From Ferruginibacter sp. HRS2-29 (GTDB lineage Bacteria; Bacteroidota; Bacteroidia; Chitinophagales; Chitinophagaceae), in assembly GCF_024343615.1 (NCBI RefSeq), contig NZ_RJUB01000125.1, positions 84,088 through 148,087 of the forward strand: a stretch of DNA of 64,000 nt, in the 5' to 3' direction. Made by a program: the position numbers and the translations under genes. A model generated the notes under the pieces. It was not told the origin of the DNA. It worked only from the letters and a program-made list of their open reading frames with translations, and did not search any database. This document shows, one piece after another, positions 47,190 through 54,901 of the stretch (position 1 is the first letter of the stretch; the number at the start of each line of letters is the position of its first letter).

Positions 47190-48302
47190 TTATAGTAGTA
47201 CGATCGTTTTTACAATCACTGTATTTGAACCATTTATAAGCCTTAACTGGTAAGTGCCCGGTGTGGCTTCATAAGGCAACTGGAGCGTGGAAGTGCTTTG
47301 CCCTGCCGGTACCCTGATACTGTTAAGCTGCTGCATTTTTCCGTTTGGATAGATGAGCGATGCCTTGTATTCGGATGCCACCAGGTTGTTCCATTGCAGT
47401 TGTGCTTTCTTGTTGGTAACCGGGTTAGGATAGATATTGAGGGATGCCTGTTCGGATACTGCTGCTACTTTGGCGATATTGCTATATCCTGTTTTGCCCC
47501 CGATAGAAATTGATTTGATACGATAGTAACGAACCGCTTTTCCGGCATTGATTTCTTTGTAAGAGTAACTGTGTGAAACGGTCGTGTTCAAAGGAGCTAC
47601 GTAATCCAGTGATTTGAAGCTACGGCCGTCGGCAGACACTTCCACACTGTAGTTATCGATGTTGATCTCATTTTCCACTGCCCAGCTTACCTGGATATCT
47701 TCTTTATTCCTTGAAGCATTTACACCCGTAAATGTAACCGGTAAAACCAGGTTGACTGAATTTACAAAAACAGTGTATGCCAGCGGAGTCATATAATATA
47801 TCCTGAACCTGCCTGCTGCTTTTGAAGCAGGGTTAGCATCCACAGTGAAATCAACATTGGTGGTTTGTGTAAAGCTCACCGGGGTGATCTTGCGCAGGTA
47901 GGCATCCCAAACACAGGCAGTCAACACTGTTTCATCAAAATAAGTGAGTTTCACCTCGAAGCGATAGTTGCGCTGCTGCATTCCCCACATATTCAAAAAT
48001 GCGGTATCGGCTACAGTTACCAGTTGACGGCGTTCAACCACCAGGCTCACACCTTCCCTGATAAGGCCCCAGTTTTCGCCGGAGTTGTTCATTTTGGTAC
48101 CGTCGTGCCAGTCAACACCATTGCTGTATTGATTGTCATAAATGGTCATGTTCCCATCCATGAGCACGGGTGCGCCGGTTGCAGGAATAATGTAAAAGTT
48201 GGTGGTCATTTTTTGGTAGGCATTTGCAATCGTATTCATACACAGCAGTGCAATTACGATGAGGCTGCGGATCGCAGCTTTTGCAGGGTAAAGGTTTTTC
48301 AT
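47190..48302 (-). CDS. Small T9SS protein: stand-alone copy of the giants' C-terminal cassette (370 aa)
   Basis: A signal peptide (about residues 1-28, ending ANA) is followed almost at once by sequence homologous to the last part of the giants' C-terminal cassette. It has VLMDGNMTIYDNQY...DGTKMNNSGENWGL...LVVERR (about 45-95) and an aligned beta-rich stretch to about 185. An FN3-like domain follows (LPVTFTGVNASRN...VSWAVENEINIDNYSVEVSADG, about 186-285) and then a type A sorting domain (NIYPNPVTNKK). The first half of the cassette (GNPYAS region) and all passenger domains are absent. It may be a surface subunit in its own right, or a remnant of a giant gene that lost its passenger. The frame is intact, and it has its own terminator and upstream repeats, which favours a working gene. 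Confidence 0.85.
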   Translation of the reverse strand: MKNLYPAKAAIRSLIVIALLCMNTIANAYQKMTTNFYIIPATGAPVLMDGNMTIYDNQYSNGVDWHDGTKMNNSGENWGLIREGVSLVVERRQLVTVADTAFLNMWGMQQRNYRFEVKLTYFDETVLTACVWDAYLRKITPVSFTQTTNVDFTVDANPASKAAGRFRIYYMTPLAYTVFVNSVNLVLPVTFTGVNASRNKEDIQVSWAVENEINIDNYSVEVSADGRSFKSLDYVAPLNTTVSHSYSYKEINAGKAVRYYRIKSISIGGKTGYSNIAKVAAVSEQASLNIYPNPVTNKKAQLQWNNLVASEYKASLIYPNGKMQQLNSIRVPAGQSTSTLQLPYEATPGTYQLRLINGSNTVIVKTIVLL

Positions 48303-48539
48303 CAGATTAAAGGTTTGTTTTTCTAGATTGTTTTTTGTTTGTTATACCAAAAGCCTTGGATAGAAGCCTTTATGTATAATATCCCATGTAAGAAACGGAC
48401 GCTTAAATATTATAGTATGTAAATTTTACAGGTAATTATCCGCAAATCAGTTAAAAGATTGGTTTACAACAAAAATATTTTTGAATGTGGACAATAAATT
48501 TTTGTTTGAGAATAATCAATAAAAACATAACTATAAAGC

Positions 48540-48583
48540 GCTAAATATAAGCTTACAGGTGGCTAAATATAAGCTTACAGGTA
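48540..48583. repeat. 22-bp tandem direct repeat, two copies
   Basis: GCTAAATATAAGCTTACAGG recurs with a 22-bp period (48540-48561 and 48562-48583). A weaker third relative (TTTTACAGGTAATTA) lies near 48420. It sits about 240 bp upstream of the 370-residue gene. It could be paired binding sites; the stretch 48303-48539 is otherwise AT-rich and featureless. Confidence 0.6.
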
Positions 48584-48609
48584 GTTAGAAATTTAACTAC
48601 AAAATGGTT

Positions 48610-48667
48610 CAGGGATCAGGGTTTAGGGATCAGGGTTTAGGGATCAGGGTTTAGGGTTTAGGGTTTA
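48610..48667. repeat. G-rich array, GGGATCAGGGTTTA units then GGGTTTA
   Basis: About 58 bp of a 14-bp unit (GGGATCAGGGTTTA) repeated three times is followed by shorter GGGTTTA repeats. Eight regularly spaced GGG runs give potential for a G-quadruplex on the plus strand. The likeness to telomere repeats is by sequence only. Confidence 0.75.
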
Positions 48668-48720
48668 CCTGGTCAGCGGCCTTAGCCCTTTACAGCGGTT
48701 AAACATTATAACTTATCCAT

Positions 48721-48767
48721 AAAAAATGCAGCATGTAAGAAAGTTACCCATCCCACACACTGCATTT
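48721..48767 (-). terminator. Probable terminator of the 2018-residue gene
   Basis: On the minus strand the stem AAATGCAG / CTGCATTT with a long 28-base loop ends in a run of six T. It lies about 30 bp past the stop codon at 48794; the gap holds a TTAATTCGTAATTCG word array. Confidence 0.55.
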
Positions 48768-48793
48768 CATTCTTAATTCGTAATTCGTAATTT

Positions 48794-51700
48794 TTAATTC
48801 ACTACAACCTGGCTGGTAACTCCCTTCCCGTTCTCTTTCGCCACTTTCATCTGGTAGATGCCCGCGGCAGTATTGGCTGGCAACTGTACCGGCACCACTA
48901 CATTACTTGCGGTTACTTTTACTTTAGTGGATGCGATGACCTGCCCGGCTACATTGCTGAACTGTATACTATAAGTACCCTGTTCCTGCCCGGTGAAAAC
49001 CAGTTGAGCCGTCTTATCTTCTACCGGGTTCGGATATACGCTGATAGAACCGGTGCTGATCTTTGATGCCACTTTCACGATGGAGCTGTAAGTTATCTTG
49101 CCATTGCCGGATACTATTTTGATACGATAATAATTATCGGTGATCAATGGTTTGGTATCGACCTGGAGGTAAGCGAAAAGATTCGTTGCGGCGATAGTTG
49201 AAATTCCTGCAAAAAAACGACCATCGCTGCTGCGTTCTACCGTATAAGTAGCGATATTGATCTCGTTCTCTACTTTCCATTTCACTTCAATCGTTTTATC
49301 CGTCCTGCGTTCCGCTTCGATGCTGGTGATCGTTACAGGCAATACCGTAAGCGGTTTGAAGACGACATAAAACCTGTTGGCCGCATAAGAAGCCGGTGCA
49401 GATGTCACGGTAAAATCAACCGTGCTCGAATCCGTAATACTCAAGGCTGTGCTGGAAGCCAGGAAACGATCCACCAGGAATGCGGTGATAGCGGCCGGCA
49501 TATTCTTAGGCGCAAATTTCAACTGGTAAGCCTGCTGGCGCAGATTGGTAATATTATAGAAGATGGTATCCGAACCGGTATTCAACACCGCCCTTGCTTC
49601 AACTGACAGGTTTTGTCCTGTCCTCATCAGGCTGAAATTTTCTCCGCTGTTAGGTATCTTCAATGCATCATCTGCATCAATGGCGTTACCAAACTCTTCA
49701 CCGAATGCCACGGCATTACCGTCTGCGATATTTCCTGAGCTGTACAATCCTGCACGGAAGAAATAGCGGTCATCATTCCCCTGTCCACGGGTTACGAGCC
49801 TGCTGCTGCTCACTTTGGCATTTTCTCCAAAAGAAAAACTTCCGTTTACAGTTGCCCCATTGGCACTGTGCACAAAAAATGCCTGTCCGCTCTGGATGTA
49901 GGGCGACGACACGCCTGCGGGATACATGCTGGTGGGCACACTGCTACCGATCGTTGGCTCGTAGTTGTTAGCCGCCGATAAGGTTTGCCATACACCAAAA
50001 CCATAAGAACCGCCGGTGGTAGGATCCCACACGATCACATCACGATTTATATTCCAGAAAGCCCCATTCGTTTTTAGATAATCCAGGTCGATCGCGGAAG
50101 CATAAGGGTTGCCGACAGACTGATATTTTCCTTTCGGTACGGCTACTGCCGCAGGTGGGTCATTAGGCTGATAGATCTTTCCTGTCGTCCTCAAAGTGGT
50201 AGGCACTGCAGGCCCGGTGGTAGCAGTAGTGGCACGATCACCACGAACATACAGGAAATATCCTGCCGGCCTTTCGATGTTGGAAGAAGTATTGGCCACA
50301 CCTATGTAATAATCAGTAGCGGGATCATAATATTTCAATGAAGGCCCTGCGCTGTACGCGTCCACCCCTACGCCCGGACCGGTGATCCATGTTCCGTATC
50401 CTGCAGGTGTGGCGCCACCCTCCTGCCATGTGCTGTAGATCGATTGCCCGTAAGCAGGAGTTGAAACCAGCTGCCATGATTTGGCGTGCTGGCCGATGCC
50501 GGTGCCTGTATTGATATAACGTTCTACTACAAACCTGCCGGTGCCATAAGTAAACGATGCCCCCGAAGGAATAACAGCGATGTTGGCTGTACGGGTTGCT
50601 GTAGAGCGCATGGTCAGGTTACTGTTAGACAACGCTACTGTTGTGGAAGTGCCTACATTCAGTTCTTTTGCCACAGAGCCGGCAGCTGATAAAGTTTTAG
50701 TACCCCCATTGCTGAAAGACAAATTGAAATATCCTACGCCTGCAAAGTTCTGGTTGCCGCTTCCTTCCATGCTGATGGTACCATCATTGTGAGCGAACAC
50801 GCTCGGGCTGTTATTTACGAAATTGCCCCTGATACGCGTGGTGCCTGAAGAGGCTGTTTTTGTACCCGCAGATGAAAGCGTAAGGTTGCCATACAGTGGT
50901 GTGCTGCATATATCCTGCCCGCTGCCATAATATTCTGTTGTGCTCGCAGGATCAAGGGTGACTGTGCTGAAATTAGCAGGGTAATTATTGTTTGCGCATG
51001 CGCCGCCGCTTGTTCCCGAAATACGGTGAACCCCGTTTGCCGCAAGGCTGAATGTACCGCCTGCCACAGACCGGTTAGACGTATACGTTAGTTGATCGAA
51101 TGTAGTATACGTTGCAACGGTCAGGTTTCCGGCAATGCCGGTGAGGTTGGCCGACAAATTCTTTGTAGCATTGGCGGTAGCGGTTTTGTTGGTTAATATG
51201 AGATTGCCGTAAAGTGGCGCTGCAAAAATCGTTTGCACGGTACCGTTAGGTGCATCGTACTGGGTAGTACTGGATGCAGCAAAGCTGAAGGTGGTAAAGC
51301 CTGATGGAAAATTACTTCCTGTCTGTCCGCCGGATGTGGCCCCGAGTTTTATGATCGAATTCGATCCTACTGTCATTGTTCCTGTTCCCGAAGTGCGGTT
51401 GGCCGTAAAGGTTACCAGGTCGAATGTGGTATTGCTGTTTACCTGCAGGTTACCGCCGATACCAGTTACGTTTGCAGTGAGAATTTTACCGGATGTACCA
51501 CTACCCGTACCGTTTGTAAGGGTAAGGTTACCATAAGTTGCCCCACCATATACAGTTTGTGTAGTGCCGCTGGCAGCATTGTAGTTTACTGTTGAAGTGG
51601 CATTCAATGTCATCGTGCTGAAGTTTAGCGGAAAATTGCTTCCTGCCTGTCCGCCGCTGGTGCCCGAAACATTCATGATGGATGTTGCCGCCATGCTTAA

Positions 51701-54700
51701 TGTGCCTCCTGCAGCAGTACGGTTGGCTGTGTTGGTACCCATATCAAACGTAGCCGGACCGGTCAACGTAAGGTTTCCCGCAACACTGATATTACCTGCA
51801 AGGGATTTCACAGAAGTAGTTGCCGGTGTAGGGTTATTGAGTATAAGATGGCCGTAAGTAGTGGTAAAAATGGTTTGCGGTGTGGCCGCTCCGTCGTATT
51901 CTACAGTGCTTGCTGCATCGAGCGCAACAGTGCTGAAATTGACCGGGAAAGCGACACCTGTTTTACCCAGGATCAAAACCGAATTGGCATTGAGCGTTAA
52001 TGTTCCACCCACCGAAACCCTTGTTGTATTGAACGTTGCCTGGTCGAAAGTGACATAAGGGTTTACCGTGAGGTTGCCCGCAACACCAGTGATATTTGCT
52101 GTAAGTGTTTTTACAGAACTACCGCTTCCGGTAGCGTTGGTCAATACAAGGTTGCCGTAAGTTACAGGCGCATACACCGTCTGGTTAACTGTATTGCCGG
52201 CATTGTATTCCACTGTGCTTGCCGGATCCAAATTGAATACCGTGAAGCCTGATGGAAAATTACTTCCCGTTTGTCCGCCTGATGAAGCAGCGAGTTTCAA
52301 TGTAGCATTTGAGTTTACGTTGAATGTGCCCGAGCCTGCAGTCCGGTTGGATGTAAACGTGGAAAGATCATAAGTAGCATTGCTGTTGACCGTTACGCTT
52401 CCTGTGATGGAAGCCGCGGCACCCAGTGTTTTTACCGAGTTATTTGTAAGCACGAGGTTTCCGTAAGTGGTCCCGTATACTGTTTGTGCAGCTGGTCCAT
52501 TGTACTCAATCGTACTTGCGGCATTCAATGTATTGGTGCTGAAATTATTCGGAAAGTTCGATGCTCCCCTGCCACCTGTACTACCGGATAGTTTCAACGT
52601 GGCATTGACCCCTACCGTTAAGGTCCCCCCTGCTAAAGTCCTGTTCGCTGTAAATGCGCCCAGGTCAAATGTGCCTGCTGTTACCGAGAGATCATTTAAT
52701 ATACTGATGTTATTGGTAACAATATTTACTGTAACCCCGGGATCCGGGTTGATGATAAGGTTGTTGAAAGTGGTGGATGCGCTGCCACTGATGGTCTGGT
52801 TGGTGGTGCCGCTGAAAGTTATATTCCCTCCGATTGAAACGCAGGAATTATTATTCGTCCAGTTCCCTTTGATATTGTAATTCGCGCTTGCGGCGGGTGT
52901 AAATGTACCCGCATTTACAATACTGCCCCATGCCATCAGATAAGGCGATGAGGATGCTCCATTGGTGAAAGTTGCACCGGTCATATTATTGAGTGTGCCG
53001 GCAATGTTGATCACGGGCGATCCTGCGGTAGTTATGAATGATCCGCTGTTGTTGAGATCACCATTTACCGTGAGTGCAGGTGTTCCTGATAAACAATTGT
53101 AAGTACTTCCGGCATTGATCGTCAATCCTGCTGTAGTTATAGTACCACCACTCTGCGTGAAGGTTGCATTGTAACTTCCGGTGAGCCCCATGCTGATACC
53201 TGTGGCGGTCAATGTACCCGCGCTCATGGTAACTGTTCCTGTGCCACCACCAACAGTGTTACCCGTTAAGATCCCCCCCGCATTGGCAGTCAATGTACCA
53301 CCATTTATATCAAGGATCCCACCTGCATTTACCAATACGGTGTTGGACACCACATTCTGCCCCGCGGTGTGAAATGTTCCGGTAGGATTATTCCATGCCG
53401 CATAAAAAGGGCCATCGACAGTAACATTTCCGCTGGCAGAAAAATTACCCGTGCGCAATAGTAAGAACCATAATGCCGTGTTGCCCGTATTGATCGTCCT
53501 GGCATTGAAGCCGCCACCGGCGTTCATCCATATGGCTGGTGTAAAACCGCTGTAGTCATACGTTCCGTTGATATCCATGTTCCCATTCAACTGAAGATAA
53601 TTGGCACTGGCGTAGTTTACGTTATGCGAAAATGTACCACCATTGTTGACTGTGAGGTTTCCATTCATGAAAATGGTTTCGCTGCTGTTCACAATTTCCA
53701 GTTCGCCGCCATTGTTAACGATCATATCGCCTGTAAATGTTTTTGTACCATTTCCGGCTACGGTAAATTTACCGTTAAGCGTGGTAGTAGTGGTTACGGC
53801 AAATGTCTGGCCCGCAGCATTACTCGTCGTTAATAAACCACCCGCCCCAACGGTTAATTTTGATACTGATTTTGATGCATTAATAGTGATCAGCCCCGTA
53901 CTGTTTACCACCAATCCACCGCTGGCTGTAAGGCTTGCAGGGAATTCGCTACCAACGGTGCGGGCGCTTGCCCCATCGTATTCCAGTGTAGCCGAGCTTC
54001 CGTAAGTGGGAGCAGAAGATATGGTGGCAGTGCCTTCCAGCGAAAGAGTATTGTTGACCGTTACAGCAGTACTTTTGGGTCCGCTGCCCGAAACAGTTAA
54101 ATTATTATAAGTAGTTGACTTCATGGTCTGCGAACCGTTCGCATAATAGTTCACCAGGTTATTGGCAGCCGTTGCGGTAAGCCCTGTAATGGTGGCAGTA
54201 CCCCCGATATTCAATATGGCGCCGGAAGCGTTGGTCAATGTGCTGGATCCGCTCAATGCCGTTGAAACAGTCAAGGTGGTATTGTTCGTACGGGTTGCGT
54301 TGATGACAACATTCGGAATAGAGATCGGGGAATTACCGTCGAATGTTTTGGACGCGACAGTGAATGTATGTGTGCCGGTATGTGCGGTAAAGGTACCGTC
54401 GTTATCCAGGTTACCTGCGATAGCGACTGCCTGTGATGAAGTCTCGTTCCATACACCGGTGCTGCCGATGCTGATATTTCCGGTAAATGTTTTTGTACCT
54501 GATCCGCCAAGGACCAGGCTGCCATTGATAGTCGTGGTCTTTGCGATGGAAATAGTATAAGTGCCTGAACTTGTCAGGGACCCGCCGGAATTGATGGTGA
54601 GGCTTCCGGCAATACTCCAGTGGGCTGCCATGGTCATGGCGTGGCCGCTCTGGATGATGAAAACATCGGCACCTGATGTAAAGTTTGAAGGATGAGCACC

Positions 54701-54850
54701 AGTACCATTGGTATTCACCCACCAGTTTGCCGTTGCACTTGCGGCAGTATTCCCCCCGGAATAATACGTGGTAGCAGAAGCCGTTGATATGCTGAACAGC
54801 AATACCAGTAGCATATATGCTAATTTGGAAAGTGTAGTTTTTTGTTTCAT
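48794..54850 (-). CDS. Giant T9SS-secreted beta-solenoid protein (2018 aa)
   Basis: The signal peptide is residues 1-26 (ends SASA-T). Residues about 30-700 are Thr/Ser/Asn/Gly-rich beta-solenoid with GNLTVNNGGT-type rungs. Residues about 720-1320 are six tandem repeats of about 105 residues, each with FD..TFTANR, a SGGQTGSNFP motif, a STVEYN motif and TYGNLVLTN. The last about 581 residues are the shared cassette with FN3-like and type A sorting domains (SVYPNPVEDKT). A single copy of the 105-residue unit also occurs in the 3412-residue giant. The GH71/99-like gene ends 51 bp upstream on the same strand with no terminator between, so the two are probably one transcript. It is predicted to be a surface fibre or adhesin; no catalytic residues could be recognised. 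Confidence 0.9.
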   Translation of the reverse strand: MKQKTTLSKLAYMLLVLLFSISTASATTYYSGGNTAASATANWWVNTNGTGAHPSNFTSGADVFIIQSGHAMTMAAHWSIAGSLTINSGGSLTSSGTYTISIAKTTTINGSLVLGGSGTKTFTGNISIGSTGVWNETSSQAVAIAGNLDNDGTFTAHTGTHTFTVASKTFDGNSPISIPNVVINATRTNNTTLTVSTALSGSSTLTNASGAILNIGGTATITGLTATAANNLVNYYANGSQTMKSTTYNNLTVSGSGPKSTAVTVNNTLSLEGTATISSAPTYGSSATLEYDGASARTVGSEFPASLTASGGLVVNSTGLITINASKSVSKLTVGAGGLLTTSNAAGQTFAVTTTTTLNGKFTVAGNGTKTFTGDMIVNNGGELEIVNSSETIFMNGNLTVNNGGTFSHNVNYASANYLQLNGNMDINGTYDYSGFTPAIWMNAGGGFNARTINTGNTALWFLLLRTGNFSASGNVTVDGPFYAAWNNPTGTFHTAGQNVVSNTVLVNAGGILDINGGTLTANAGGILTGNTVGGGTGTVTMSAGTLTATGISMGLTGSYNATFTQSGGTITTAGLTINAGSTYNCLSGTPALTVNGDLNNSGSFITTAGSPVINIAGTLNNMTGATFTNGASSSPYLMAWGSIVNAGTFTPAASANYNIKGNWTNNNSCVSIGGNITFSGTTNQTISGSASTTFNNLIINPDPGVTVNIVTNNISILNDLSVTAGTFDLGAFTANRTLAGGTLTVGVNATLKLSGSTGGRGASNFPNNFSTNTLNAASTIEYNGPAAQTVYGTTYGNLVLTNNSVKTLGAAASITGSVTVNSNATYDLSTFTSNRTAGSGTFNVNSNATLKLAASSGGQTGSNFPSGFTVFNLDPASTVEYNAGNTVNQTVYAPVTYGNLVLTNATGSGSSVKTLTANITGVAGNLTVNPYVTFDQATFNTTRVSVGGTLTLNANSVLILGKTGVAFPVNFSTVALDAASTVEYDGAATPQTIFTTTYGHLILNNPTPATTSVKSLAGNISVAGNLTLTGPATFDMGTNTANRTAAGGTLSMAATSIMNVSGTSGGQAGSNFPLNFSTMTLNATSTVNYNAASGTTQTVYGGATYGNLTLTNGTGSGTSGKILTANVTGIGGNLQVNSNTTFDLVTFTANRTSGTGTMTVGSNSIIKLGATSGGQTGSNFPSGFTTFSFAASSTTQYDAPNGTVQTIFAAPLYGNLILTNKTATANATKNLSANLTGIAGNLTVATYTTFDQLTYTSNRSVAGGTFSLAANGVHRISGTSGGACANNNYPANFSTVTLDPASTTEYYGSGQDICSTPLYGNLTLSSAGTKTASSGTTRIRGNFVNNSPSVFAHNDGTISMEGSGNQNFAGVGYFNLSFSNGGTKTLSAAGSVAKELNVGTSTTVALSNSNLTMRSTATRTANIAVIPSGASFTYGTGRFVVERYINTGTGIGQHAKSWQLVSTPAYGQSIYSTWQEGGATPAGYGTWITGPGVGVDAYSAGPSLKYYDPATDYYIGVANTSSNIERPAGYFLYVRGDRATTATTGPAVPTTLRTTGKIYQPNDPPAAVAVPKGKYQSVGNPYASAIDLDYLKTNGAFWNINRDVIVWDPTTGGSYGFGVWQTLSAANNYEPTIGSSVPTSMYPAGVSSPYIQSGQAFFVHSANGATVNGSFSFGENAKVSSSRLVTRGQGNDDRYFFRAGLYSSGNIADGNAVAFGEEFGNAIDADDALKIPNSGENFSLMRTGQNLSVEARAVLNTGSDTIFYNITNLRQQAYQLKFAPKNMPAAITAFLVDRFLASSTALSITDSSTVDFTVTSAPASYAANRFYVVFKPLTVLPVTITSIEAERRTDKTIEVKWKVENEINIATYTVERSSDGRFFAGISTIAATNLFAYLQVDTKPLITDNYYRIKIVSGNGKITYSSIVKVASKISTGSISVYPNPVEDKTAQLVFTGQEQGTYSIQFSNVAGQVIASTKVKVTASNVVVPVQLPANTAAGIYQMKVAKENGKGVTSQVVVN
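50890..52690 (-). repeat. Six tandem repeats of about 105 codons in the 2018-aa gene
   Basis: The units are recognised by FDLGAFTANR, YDLSTFTSNR, FDQATFNTTR, FDMGTNTANR, FDLVTFTANR and FDQLTYTSNR, each followed by a SNFP or equivalent motif and a YGNL motif. The DNA copies are clearly similar, so unit number could vary between strains. Confidence 0.8.
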
Positions 54851-54901
54851 TTTGTCAGTGTTGTTTTTTGCCTGGATTAGTATTGGATAGGATAAGTGCT
54901 G

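Noticed and set aside
48610..48667. Telomere or linear-replicon end
   Set aside because: The array is internal, has ordinary genes on both sides and no terminal hairpin or telomerase-type context.
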